From CAZDAW01 sp964503685 (GTDB lineage: Bacteria > Chloroflexota > Anaerolineae > Anaerolineales > Anaerolineaceae), in contig CAZDAW010000023.1 in assembly GCA_964503685.1 (NCBI GenBank), forward strand, positions 1 through 40,890: 40,890 nt of DNA. Direction: 5' to 3'. Below the pieces are notes generated by a model. That model saw nothing but the letters and a program-made list of their open reading frames with translations, did no database searches and was not told the origin of the DNA. Position numbers and translations under genes: made by a program. Within the stretch, counting starts at the first letter, position 1. The number at the start of each line of letters is the position of its first letter. Shown here piece by piece: positions 14,442-22,824 of the stretch.

Positions 14442-16937
14442 ATGGATATCGGTACAATTAAACAAGTAGATATTGACAACCAGATGCGCACAGCGTATCT
14501 CGATTATGCCATGAGCGTCATCGTCTCGCGCGCCCTGCCGGATGCGCGCGATGGTTTAAAACCCGTTCATCGAAGAATCCTTTATGCAATGAATGATATG
14601 GGTATTCGCTCAAACACCAGCTATAAAAAATCTGCCAGAATCGTCGGTGAAGTTCTGGGGAAATACCACCCGCATGGCGATATGGCTGTTTACGATGCCA
14701 TGGCGCGCATGGCGCAAGACTTCTCGATGCGCTATATGCTGGTGGACGGCCAGGGTAATTTTGGATCAGTTGATGGCGATGCTCCGGCCGCAATGCGTTA
14801 TACCGAAGCGCGCCTCGAAAAAATGGCCGAGGAATTACTGGCAGATATTGACAAAGATACCGTTGATTTCATTGACAACTTTGATGGTACGCTCCAGGAA
14901 CCGACCGTACTTCCAGCGCGTTTACCAAACCTGCTCTTGAACGGTTCATCGGGTATTGCCGTTGGAATGGCAACCAATATTCCACCCCATAACCTGCGCG
15001 AACTGGCAGCTGGTATAGAATATCTAATTGACCATTATGACCAAATCGATGATGTCACTTCAGATGACCTGATGAAATTTATTCCAGGCCCTGATTTTCC
15101 CACCGGCGGCATCATCGTCGGAAAAGAAGGGATCCACCAGGCATACAACAGCGGTCATGGTCGCGTGGTTATGCGTGGAATGGCGCATATCGAAGAAAAC
15201 AAAAAACGTGGCGACCGTTACGCTATCATCATCACCGAAATTCCTTACCAGGTCAACAAATCTGGATTGATCGAGCGCATAGCCGAACTGGTGCGCGACG
15301 GTAAAATTGACGAAATTACCGATTTGCGTGATGAATCTGATCGACGCGGAATGAGCATTGTCATTGAGTTGAAAAAGGGCGCAAACCCACGCATGGTATT
15401 AAACCAACTCTACAAATACACCCCGCTGCAATCGACCTTTGGCGTCCAACTGCTAGCCCTCGTCAATGGCGAACCAAGATATCTTTCTCTCAAGCGGGCT
15501 CTGCAAATCTATATCGAACACCGCCAACAGGTAATCACTCGCCGCACCCAATTCGAACTCGACAAGGCTCGCGCCCGGGCGCATATTTTAGATGGCTTGT
15601 TGATTGCCCTTGCCAATCTGGATGCGGTGATCAAAACTATCCGCGAATCACCCGATGCTGATGTAGCAAAAGAACGATTAGTAACGCGCTTCAAGCTGAC
15701 TGAAGTCCAGGCGCAAGCCATTCTGGATATGCAACTTCGCCGCCTGGCAGCACTTGAACGCAAAAAAATCGAAGATGAGCACAAAGAAATCCTGCAACGC
15801 ATTGCTTACCTTGAAGATCTTCTGGTAAATCCTCATAAAATTCTTGAGCTGATCAAAGTTGATCTGAAAGAATTAAGTGAAAAATATGGAGACGATCGCC
15901 GTACTCGTATCGCAGCCGATGCAACCGAAGACTTCAAGATTGAAGACCTGGTTCAAGACGAAGAAGTGTTAATCACCATCACCCAGCACGGTTATATCAA
16001 GCGCGTGGCTGCGAATGCCTTCCGCACACAATCTCGCGGCGGCAGAGGTGTCTCTGGGCAAACCATGCGTGAAGAAGATGAGGTTCTGATGCTTTTCAGG
16101 GCCCGGACACTGGATACCATCCTGTTCTTCTCTGACAAAGGAAAAGTCTATTCAGAAAAAGCCTATCAGATACCAGAAGCAGGCCGAACCGATCGCGGTA
16201 TAGCGATCGTCAATGTTTTGACATTAGACGCTGAAGAAAAAATCACCGCAGCAGTAACTGTGCCTGATTTTAAAGCGGCCCGCTATGTCACTCTGGCAAC
16301 ATTAAAAGGACGCGTTAAGCGGATGGCGCTCACAGAATTTGAGAGCGTACGGCCATCCGGTTTGATTGCAATCACACTCGAAGAAAAAGATGAACTCGGT
16401 TGGGTCAGATTAACCAATGGAAAAAATGACATCATCCTGGTGACTGAGAATGGGCAGGCACTACGTTTCCCAGAAGATGAAGTTCGCTCCATGGGACGCA
16501 CAGCCGCTGGAGTCACTGGTATTCGTATGAAAGCTGGTGATCAGGTAGCAGGGATGGAAGTAGTTGAACCAAACGGCAGCCTGCTGGTTGTCACTCTGCA
16601 AGGTTACGGCAAACGGACCTCATTATCAGAATACCCTGCCAAAAGCCGGGCGACCGGCGGGGTTGCAACGATAAACCAGGGAGCGCTGAATAAAATTGGT
16701 AAAATCGCTGCCGCCCGTGTCGTTCAAGAAGATGATGAATTAACCATGATCTCTACTAATGGGGTCGTATTGCGTCTCAAAGTAAAAACCATTCAGGAAA
16801 GCGGTCGCGCTACTCGCGGGGTGCGCCTGATGGGTCTGCAACCAGATGATACGGTTGCTTCATTGGCGCGTCTGGCAACGGCCGATTTGTTACCATCAGG
16901 TGATACAAGTAATAATCATCAACAAAACGGCGAGTAA
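14442..16937 (+). CDS. gyrA: DNA gyrase subunit A
   Basis: Breakage-reunion subunit of DNA gyrase (831 aa), which introduces negative supercoils with GyrB. The catalytic tyrosine is Tyr120 in AAMRYTEARL. The quinolone-binding segment reads HPHGDMAVYD, with Met81 at the place of E. coli Ser83 and Asp85 at the place of Asp87. The C-terminal beta-pinwheel begins with a GyrA-box-like QSRGGRGVSG near residue 530, favouring GyrA over ParC. I chose the ATG at 14442 because AGAAGGA lies 11 bases upstream and MDIGTIKQVDI is a normal GyrA beginning; an upstream in-frame start at 14388 is unlikely. gyrB is not in the window. Confidence 0.95.
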   Translation: MDIGTIKQVDIDNQMRTAYLDYAMSVIVSRALPDARDGLKPVHRRILYAMNDMGIRSNTSYKKSARIVGEVLGKYHPHGDMAVYDAMARMAQDFSMRYMLVDGQGNFGSVDGDAPAAMRYTEARLEKMAEELLADIDKDTVDFIDNFDGTLQEPTVLPARLPNLLLNGSSGIAVGMATNIPPHNLRELAAGIEYLIDHYDQIDDVTSDDLMKFIPGPDFPTGGIIVGKEGIHQAYNSGHGRVVMRGMAHIEENKKRGDRYAIIITEIPYQVNKSGLIERIAELVRDGKIDEITDLRDESDRRGMSIVIELKKGANPRMVLNQLYKYTPLQSTFGVQLLALVNGEPRYLSLKRALQIYIEHRQQVITRRTQFELDKARARAHILDGLLIALANLDAVIKTIRESPDADVAKERLVTRFKLTEVQAQAILDMQLRRLAALERKKIEDEHKEILQRIAYLEDLLVNPHKILELIKVDLKELSEKYGDDRRTRIAADATEDFKIEDLVQDEEVLITITQHGYIKRVAANAFRTQSRGGRGVSGQTMREEDEVLMLFRARTLDTILFFSDKGKVYSEKAYQIPEAGRTDRGIAIVNVLTLDAEEKITAAVTVPDFKAARYVTLATLKGRVKRMALTEFESVRPSGLIAITLEEKDELGWVRLTNGKNDIILVTENGQALRFPEDEVRSMGRTAAGVTGIRMKAGDQVAGMEVVEPNGSLLVVTLQGYGKRTSLSEYPAKSRATGGVATINQGALNKIGKIAAARVVQEDDELTMISTNGVVLRLKVKTIQESGRATRGVRLMGLQPDDTVASLARLATADLLPSGDTSNNHQQNGE

Positions 16938-16952
16938 TCTTTATCACTCAAT

Positions 16953-17180
16953 TTATAGAAACGGTAATTCAATTCGACCGGTCACCAGCAGGCATAACGC
17001 GCTCAATACGCATGTCATTAAAAAAAGCATCAAAGCAATAACAAATCTTTGGATAGCTGTCATTCCCAAAAACTGCCCGCCAGTCTTTTTGGGAATGACT
17101 TCTTCTTCCTCTTCTTCCAATGGCGACATTTCTTCAAAGAGAGAATCATCGCTCACCGAATCACGCAAATTATCAAGCAT
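16953..17180 (-). CDS. Small single-span membrane protein, unknown function
   Basis: A 75-aa protein with an acidic cytosolic-type N-terminus (seven consecutive acidic residues or nearly so around residues 20-28) and one membrane segment near residues 46-68 (RFVIALMLFLMTCVLSALCL). The gene looks real because GGAGGT sits five to six bases before the ATG and it fits neatly between the gyrA stop and birA. It is convergent with gyrA and lies 59 nt downstream of birA on the same strand. I do not recognise the family. Confidence 0.65.
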   Translation of the reverse strand: MLDNLRDSVSDDSLFEEMSPLEEEEEEVIPKKTGGQFLGMTAIQRFVIALMLFLMTCVLSALCLLVTGRIELPFL

Positions 17181-17239
17181 TCTTTACCTCCAAACATTGA
17201 AGGACCGCCAATAAATACGAGTAGAATTATCACGCATTC

Positions 17240-18022
17240 TTACGTCGGGCGCAAGTGAACTTCACCCACCTGCACATCGAATAGTTCTCCATTTTCGGCC
17301 TGTAAAACCAGGCCGCCATTCTTTTGAACTCCAACAACTCTTCCTGATCTTGGCGCTTCTCCGGTAGTTGATAGAATTCGTACGGTCTCACCTTTAAATG
17401 CCAGGCGTTCCTCCCAAGCTTGTAAAAACGTCGGCGTTTTCAAAAGTGGGCGCCATCTTAGAAATTCCCGTAGCACAGCATGCAGCACTTCAAATCGGTC
17501 AACCGCCTTACCCAGGCTCGTTTCAATGCACGTTGCCGGAAAATCCAGAGGCAGACCAGTCGGTATCGCTGAAGGTGCAATATTGATGCCGATGCCGACA
17601 ACCAGAGCACCCAATTGGCCACCCAACCAATTGAGTTCCACTAAAATTCCAGCAACTTTCTGACGGTTGATCAATACATCATTCGGCCATTTAATTTCAG
17701 AATTTAAAGAAAATTCAGTTGATAATGCACTATTAACCGCCAACGCACCCAAAGGAGAAAACAATGGGACAAAATCAGATTCATTTGCATTCGGCCGCAA
17801 TACCAATGAAAATGCCAAGGCAGCGCCAGACTGGGTATGCCATTTATGGCCGCTTCGCCCACGCCCGGCATTTTGTGCATCCGCTACGACCAGGGAATAA
17901 TCTTTAGCGCCTTCTTCCGCCCACGCCAAAGCAATATCATTCGTCGAACCTGTTACTTCAAAATACCGGACATCCGGTATAGACAGGTCAGATAATAAAT
18001 CTTTCAACTGGTTCGTATTCAT
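17240..18022 (-). CDS. birA: Biotin--[acetyl-CoA-carboxylase] ligase (BirA, no DNA-binding domain)
   Basis: Attaches biotin to the biotin carrier domain of acyl-CoA carboxylases via biotinyl-AMP. The 260-aa protein has the ligase fold with GSTND near residue 25, the biotin-binding GRGRSGHKWH, KWPNDVLI with the catalytic lysine, and VAGILVELNW. A short C-terminal SH3-like domain begins at about residue 210. The N-terminal helix-turn-helix of E. coli BirA is absent, so it should not act as a repressor. No clear SD precedes the ATG; a TATGAT lies five bases before it, raising the possibility of a leaderless transcript. A terminator for the upstream gene lies just ahead (18040-18068). Confidence 0.92.
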   Translation of the reverse strand: MNTNQLKDLLSDLSIPDVRYFEVTGSTNDIALAWAEEGAKDYSLVVADAQNAGRGRSGHKWHTQSGAALAFSLVLRPNANESDFVPLFSPLGALAVNSALSTEFSLNSEIKWPNDVLINRQKVAGILVELNWLGGQLGALVVGIGINIAPSAIPTGLPLDFPATCIETSLGKAVDRFEVLHAVLREFLRWRPLLKTPTFLQAWEERLAFKGETVRILSTTGEAPRSGRVVGVQKNGGLVLQAENGELFDVQVGEVHLRPT

Positions 18023-18033
18023 TAATCATCATA

Positions 18034-18068
18034 AAAGAAAAATTCCCCATCTCGTAGATGGGGAATTT
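18034..18068 (-). terminator. Strong terminator after the LysM-M23 peptidase gene
   Basis: A perfect 12-bp stem (AAATTCCCCATC at 18040-18051 with GATGGGGAATTT at 18057-18068) encloses a 5-nt loop. On the - strand it is followed by a T-rich run (TTTTTCTTTT). It starts 13 nt after the peptidase stop and ends only about 18 nt before the birA start, so it separates the rho-peptidase unit from birA. Confidence 0.88.
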
Positions 18069-18081
18069 AATTTTCGTCAGC

Positions 18082-19182
18082 TTATTCCCCCAAAACGTCA
18101 TGAGGATTGATAAAGGCGCTGCCTGAACGCACCTCAAAGTGAAGGTGTGCGCCAAAGGCATTACCAGTAGCTCCCGCGGCGCCGATCGTCTGCCCTTTGG
18201 TAACACTAGCGCCGCAAGACACCAATCGATTACTCAAGTGGGCATAGAGAGTCTGATAACCGGTGCGATGATCGATTACAATCATACCGCCATAACCATA
18301 ATTGGCAAAACCCGAAAAGATAACCACCCCCCCATCGGCAGCAAAAATAGGAGTCCCCTCAGTAGCGGCAACATCAATACCATGATGGCCTCCCCAAACG
18401 AAATCATAACCAGAGATCGAATGATTAGGGCCAGGCCAGGTAAATGTACCTGTCCCAACTGCGCCGTCAGAAGGTGAACAAGCCCCATCGCCGTAGATGG
18501 CAAAGGACGCACCGGAAGAGTAAGCCACGCGTTTCGCAACCGGCCCCCATTGTATATAATCTCCGCTGCCGCCTTCGATCATCACATAAGTACCAGGGTC
18601 AACTTCCAAATCAGTCAAATCCAGATTATTGCCGCTCCAGTTGATAATTGTATCTTCACTGACCTTGAAATTCTGCGCGACGGTCTTCAGACTATCTCCC
18701 TTTTCCCACTTATAGTAAACCCCATCAACAGGGGGAATCTTCAATACCTTGCCGGGCGATAGCATTTCCGGGTTACCATTAAGCTCTTCATAATTCGCCC
18801 ACAAAATGGTCTCGGGCTTAATCTTAAACGCCTCCGAGAGACTAAAAATGTTATCCCCTTTTTGAACCGTGTATTCTATTACTTGCTGATTTTCGCGCTG
18901 CGGTATATCGGTATGAAGTTTGGACTTGCGCTCAACCGCCGGAACCGGTGTTTGTAAAACATAGGTGGGCAGGTTCGCTCCACCGCTATTTGGAGCAGCT
19001 GTCGGAGCAGGCTCAAACGAGGATTGAGCGCTTTTAGGTTTCCATACTATCACCCACACTAATAAAGCAACCATACCCGCTGCAATGATCCATGATGCGA
19101 TTGAAAGTCCTAACTCAAGACGTGGTAAACGTTTTATTTCTTTATTTTCTTTTTCTAACGATAAATTATTTGCTTCTGTCAT
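18082..19182 (-). CDS. LysM-domain M23 zinc metallopeptidase, membrane-anchored
   Basis: Predicted cell-wall endopeptidase of the M23 (LytM/NlpD) group, 366 aa. A membrane anchor is visible near residues 25-47 (LSIASWIIAAGMVALLVWVI), followed by a Pro/Ala-rich linker. Then come a LysM domain at about 100-150 (IEYTVQKGDNIFSLSEAF) and a second LysM-like repeat at about 155-202. The C-terminal peptidase core (about 240-366) has the zinc ligands in HHGIDVA and HLHFEVR and the catalytic YAHLS. All key residues are present, so it is probably active on peptidoglycan cross-links outside the membrane. Its ATG overlaps the rho stop (ATGA), implying translational coupling to Rho. Confidence 0.93.
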   Translation of the reverse strand: MTEANNLSLEKENKEIKRLPRLELGLSIASWIIAAGMVALLVWVIVWKPKSAQSSFEPAPTAAPNSGGANLPTYVLQTPVPAVERKSKLHTDIPQRENQQVIEYTVQKGDNIFSLSEAFKIKPETILWANYEELNGNPEMLSPGKVLKIPPVDGVYYKWEKGDSLKTVAQNFKVSEDTIINWSGNNLDLTDLEVDPGTYVMIEGGSGDYIQWGPVAKRVAYSSGASFAIYGDGACSPSDGAVGTGTFTWPGPNHSISGYDFVWGGHHGIDVAATEGTPIFAADGGVVIFSGFANYGYGGMIVIDHRTGYQTLYAHLSNRLVSCGASVTKGQTIGAAGATGNAFGAHLHFEVRSGSAFINPHDVLGE

Positions 19183-20453
19183 GCTTCATCCGTTAAATTC
19201 TCCAGGAATTCCTGGTTCGATTTGGTTCGGCTTAACCGCTGCAAGATCGCCTCAGTAGCTACTGCCGGGTCCATACCCGCTCCTTGCGGCTGTTGCGCCA
19301 CCATCTGCAGGAACATACGTCGCATCAACCAGACACGTTGCAAGATATCAGGCCCCAAAAGTAATTCCTCACGCCGGGTGGAAGAACGCTCGATATCAAT
19401 AGCCGGGAATATTCGCCTTTCTTGCAAGCGGCGAGAAAGGTGTAATTCCATATTGCCCGTACCCTTGAACTCTTCATAGACCACGTCATCCAACCGCGAC
19501 CCGGTATCAACAAGGGCAGTTGCAATAATGGTCAACGATCCGCCTTCCTCAATATTTCGGGCAGCGCCAAAGAATCGCTTCGGTGGATAAAGAGCAGAAG
19601 GATCCATACCGCCTGATAAAGTACGCCCGGAAGGGTTGACAACCAGATTGTAGGCCCTCGCCAACCGGGTTAAGGAATCTAATAATATCACAACATCTCG
19701 CCCAATTTCAACCATGCGTTTGGCGCGATCAAGAGCAATTTCGGCTGTGCGAACGTGAGAAGTAACCGGCTCATCGAAAGTTGAGGCCACGACTTCGGCA
19801 TCAACCGAACGATCCATGTCGGTAACTTCTTCCGGACGTTCGCCAATTAATACAACCATCAAATGTACGTTCGGATATTTGGTAGAAATAGAATTGGCAA
19901 GTTGTTTCAGAATCGTGGTCTTCCCTGACTTTGGAGGCGATACAATCATACCACGCTGACCGCGCCCAATAGGAGCAATAAGATTGATCAACCGCGACGA
20001 TAAAATTGAGCGATCGGTTTCCAGGTCAAAACGTTTATCCGGGAAAATAGGGGTAAGCGATTCAAAATTTGGCCGGACTTTTGCCTCTTCAGGCGTAAGA
20101 CCATTAATCGTTTCAACTTTTAACAAACCATAATGCTTCTCAGATTCTCGGGGAGGACGAACATGTCCAATAACGAGGTCGCCGCTGCGCAAATCGTATC
20201 GGCGGAGTTGCGCCTGTGATACATATACATCCTCGGGACCGATCTGGTAATTTGATCTAAGGAAACCGACGCCTTCGCTCATGATCTCGAGAATACCACC
20301 ACGCACCTCCAGTCCTTCACGTTCGGCTTCTAATTGGCGGATGCGGAGAATTAAATCCTCTTTCTTTAAGCGTACCGCATTATCGACATTTAAATCTCTT
20401 GCCATTTGACGTAAAGAAGAGAGGGGTTCGTTTTCAAGTTCAAGTATTTTCAT
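19179..20453 (-). CDS. rho: Transcription termination factor Rho
   Basis: Hexameric RNA helicase that terminates transcription (424 aa, normal length). Seen are the N-terminal Rho domain (SSLRQMARDLNV) and a cold-shock-like RNA-binding domain (GILEIMSEGVGFLR to DVYVSQAQLRRYDL). The ATPase has P-loop SPPKSGKTT, LIGERPEEVTDM, the Walker B region VVILLDSLTRLARAYN and the Q/R-loops (GRTLSGGMDPSALYPPKRFFGAA in part). The P-loop has Ser where many Rho proteins have Ala (PPKAGKT). It is read from a strong promoter at 20684-20712 with a leader of about 225 nt and is coupled to the downstream peptidase gene. Confidence 0.97.
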   Translation of the reverse strand: MKILELENEPLSSLRQMARDLNVDNAVRLKKEDLILRIRQLEAEREGLEVRGGILEIMSEGVGFLRSNYQIGPEDVYVSQAQLRRYDLRSGDLVIGHVRPPRESEKHYGLLKVETINGLTPEEAKVRPNFESLTPIFPDKRFDLETDRSILSSRLINLIAPIGRGQRGMIVSPPKSGKTTILKQLANSISTKYPNVHLMVVLIGERPEEVTDMDRSVDAEVVASTFDEPVTSHVRTAEIALDRAKRMVEIGRDVVILLDSLTRLARAYNLVVNPSGRTLSGGMDPSALYPPKRFFGAARNIEEGGSLTIIATALVDTGSRLDDVVYEEFKGTGNMELHLSRRLQERRIFPAIDIERSSTRREELLLGPDILQRVWLMRRMFLQMVAQQPQGAGMDPAVATEAILQRLSRTKSNQEFLENLTDEA

Positions 20454-20677
20454 GGGAATAAAATCTCTATATTAAGTTGTGATAGTGAAAAAATTTAATA
20501 AATAAATTAGCGCCCCGTTTGAACAAAATAACACTCGGTTCAATGGATTCTTATGAAAATGAATAACCGAAGTAAGAAAATGGATGGTCACAATCTAATT
20601 GGACTACCTCACATCGAGCATCTTTGCAAGGAAGTCGTTTCTACTATGTCAAAGTCATCACCACTTTTGGGGATTGC
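20454..20677 (-). promoter_or_regulatory. Long 5' leader of rho
   Basis: About 225 nt separates the predicted transcription start from the rho ATG. It contains only very short possible upstream frames (for example MTLT and MLDVR on the - strand) and no riboswitch class I recognise. In other bacteria the rho leader is the site of autogenous termination, so a similar role here is plausible but not shown. Confidence 0.4.
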
Positions 20678-20683
20678 AGCCAT

Positions 20684-20712
20684 ATTATAGCATGGATAAA
20701 AAAAACTTGCAA
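20684..20712 (-). promoter_or_regulatory. Sigma-70 type promoter of rho
   Basis: On the - strand TTGCAA (20707-20712) and TATAAT (20684-20689) are spaced by exactly 17 nt, largely an A/T run. It lies immediately past the surE stop, so rho can be transcribed independently of add-surE. Confidence 0.8.
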
Positions 20713-20719
20713 GCCAACC

Positions 20720-21505
20720 TCAAAGGAATCTATTTCCATTCCAGGCCCAGGTACTAATCTTTTCCAGCGCAAGATGATCGGTCATATCCAGGTGTATAGG
20801 AGTAATTGATACAAAATTTCCGGCCAAAGCGCCAATATCTGTCCCTTCTTCGGGTATTCCTGTTGGGGGATCGCCAGCATACCAGTAATATGGGAGATTG
20901 CGAGGGTCCATCCGTTTTTCCAGCACATCACGATATAATCGCTTTCCCAAACGAGTTACCCGAAATCCCTTTATCTCATCCAAGGGCAAATAGGGAATAT
21001 TTACATTCAAAAGCATCTGTTGAGAGTCGTTGTACTTAAGAAATTTGCGCACAATATCACTGACCACTCTGGCTGATGTACTGTAATCCAACGAACCTGC
21101 ATGATATTCATCCGCATTGACCGATACAGCAATAGCCGGTATGCCGCCAATAACCGCTTCCATAGCAGCAGTAACTGTACCGGAATATGTCACATCATAA
21201 CCCACATTGGCATTGGGGTTAATTCCAGATACAACGAGATCGATCTTTTGTGAGACAGCACCCAACATAGCCATGGCAACGCAATCTGAAGGAGCGCTGT
21301 CAGTCGTTAACGCATTTCGCCCATCATCCAAACATGTCTCCCTGATTCTGATAGGGCGGTCTAATGTCTTAACATGACCTGAAGCCGACCAATTACGATC
21401 AGGAGCAAAAACGCTGACTTGTCCTATAGAATCCATCACCTGCGCCAGAGCCAGTAAACCAGGCGCGTGAACCCCATCATCATTGGTTACGAGAATATGC
21501 ATCAA
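20720..21505 (-). CDS. surE: SurE, 5'/3'-nucleotidase
   Basis: Metal-dependent phosphatase that removes phosphate from nucleoside monophosphates (261 aa, normal size). The family motifs are present: the metal-binding TNDDG at residues 7-11, APDRNWSASGH with the conserved Ser/Gly, the Asn of VSGINPNANVG, and YSGTVTAAMEA. The protein starts Met-Met; either could be used. It lies 24 nt after add on the same strand, so nucleotide dephosphorylation and adenosine deamination are likely co-expressed. Confidence 0.96.
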   Translation of the reverse strand: MMHILVTNDDGVHAPGLLALAQVMDSIGQVSVFAPDRNWSASGHVKTLDRPIRIRETCLDDGRNALTTDSAPSDCVAMAMLGAVSQKIDLVVSGINPNANVGYDVTYSGTVTAAMEAVIGGIPAIAVSVNADEYHAGSLDYSTSARVVSDIVRKFLKYNDSQQMLLNVNIPYLPLDEIKGFRVTRLGKRLYRDVLEKRMDPRNLPYYWYAGDPPTGIPEEGTDIGALAGNFVSITPIHLDMTDHLALEKISTWAWNGNRFL

Positions 21506-21529
21506 AACCTGCTTTCACTTCAAGTATTG

Positions 21530-22606
21530 TTATATCTGATCTATCGCTTGGTGGAGTATATCAATCAACATCTGGCTTTCGGCCAATGGTAGAAACGCCG
21601 CTTTTGCCGCTGAAAAAATTCGTTCATATAGAACATCGATTGGTACACCTAATTTTTCACAAGCCAGGCGATATTCATCGCTCAGGGTAATTCGAGATAT
21701 ACTGGGATCATCCGTATTAAGCGTTGCATTGACGCCAGCTTTTAATATATCGTAGAATGGATGAGTCTCCAAACTGGAAATGACCCCGGTGTGATAGTTG
21801 CTTGTGATACACATTTCTAAAGCAATTTCACGCTCACAAACGAGTTTTACCACTTCGGGGTCTTCCAACACACGTACGCCATGCCCAATTCTGTCAGCAT
21901 GCAAATCTTCCACTGCTTCACGAACATTCTCTGCTCCGCCCCATTCACCTGCATGGATTGTTGTATGTAAACCGGCTTCCCTGACTTCTCGAAACAGCGG
22001 AGCAAAGGGCAGCGCAGAGAATTCCGCTTCATTACCGGCAAGACCCAATCCAACTATTCCGGCAGCCTTGCGTTCAACAGCAAGTGAAGCCACCTGTTCC
22101 GCCAGTGCAAGGCTTTCATGACGATTAACACTGGCAATCAATCGGGTCATCACGCCGAAATCTTTTTCAGCCTGGCGAGCGCTTTCTGCGACCCAATCCA
22201 TTACCTCTCCCAGGGCAAAGCCCTTCGCGCGCGCCAGCGCGACAGGCGTAAAATGCAATTCCAGGTACTTTACATTATCTTCAGCCGCATCGGCGATCGC
22301 TTCCCTGGTAATTCGAGTAATAATTTGTGGAGAACGGTAGAAAAGGCGCAAGGTCTGAAATTTCGAGAGAAATATCTGAAAATTTTGTGGATCCTCCAAT
22401 TGCATTTGCACCAGTGATGGCAACTGTTCTACATCCAGTTCCAGAGCGCTGGTCTCTCGTTTCTTGATCAACTCTTGCATCGTACTTAAACGCAATGAAC
22501 CTTCCAGGTGCCGATGAAGCTCAACCTTGGGAAGATTTTTATAAAAATCAAAAGGTCGATTAACTGCAGATTGCTCGAACAAATAACGCTCCAATCGATC
22601 AATCAT
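21530..22606 (-). CDS. add: Adenosine deaminase
   Basis: Zinc-dependent TIM-barrel deaminase converting adenosine to inosine (358 aa). The amidohydrolase pattern is complete: HRHLEG at residues 31-36 (metal His), the catalytic Glu in HAGEWGG, RIGHGVRV, and the metal Asp in NTDDPS. The Asp of the usual HLDG is Glu here (HLEG), as in some bacterial family members; a related purine-type deaminase cannot be fully excluded. It is the first gene of a pair with surE, and a MITE-like element lies about 40 nt upstream of its start. Confidence 0.9.
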   Translation of the reverse strand: MIDRLERYLFEQSAVNRPFDFYKNLPKVELHRHLEGSLRLSTMQELIKKRETSALELDVEQLPSLVQMQLEDPQNFQIFLSKFQTLRLFYRSPQIITRITREAIADAAEDNVKYLELHFTPVALARAKGFALGEVMDWVAESARQAEKDFGVMTRLIASVNRHESLALAEQVASLAVERKAAGIVGLGLAGNEAEFSALPFAPLFREVREAGLHTTIHAGEWGGAENVREAVEDLHADRIGHGVRVLEDPEVVKLVCEREIALEMCITSNYHTGVISSLETHPFYDILKAGVNATLNTDDPSISRITLSDEYRLACEKLGVPIDVLYERIFSAAKAAFLPLAESQMLIDILHQAIDQI

Positions 22607-22643
22607 TACAAATATGCAACACCAGATATAAAATAAAATTACT

Positions 22644-22814
22644 GGTTATAATCAACATCAATTCGGGATAATACTTTGTACTAAAGAATTTATTACCATT
22701 GCGAGGCCTAAAAGGCCGAAGCAATCTCTTTCATGAGAGAAAAGACTGCTTCGCTCGCAGCGGCAGAAATATAACCTGGTTTTCCAATCCCGAACTCACG
22801 TTAATTATACATTA
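22644..22814 (+). repeat. MITE-like element, copy 2
   Basis: A 171-bp element with imperfect terminal inverted repeats. The left end is TATAATCAACATCAATTCGG then GATAA (22647-22671). The right end, read on the - strand, is TATAATTAACGTGAGTTCGG then GATTGG (22784-22809). The interior has CATTGCGAGG, GAAGCAATCTCTTTC and CTGCTTCG, matching the reverse complement of the interior of copy 1. It lies between the 3' end of secA and the start of add and is shorter than copy 1. Confidence 0.72.
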
Positions 22815-22824
22815 TATGAATCAT

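Noticed and set aside
20683..20690. Leader peptide starting at the ATG directly after the rho -10
   Set aside because: The ATG lies between the -10 and the expected transcription start, so it would not be in the mRNA.
21530..22606. Add being a broken gene because of the nearby MITE-like element
   Set aside because: The frame is complete with all metal and catalytic residues; the element ends about 40 nt upstream of the start.
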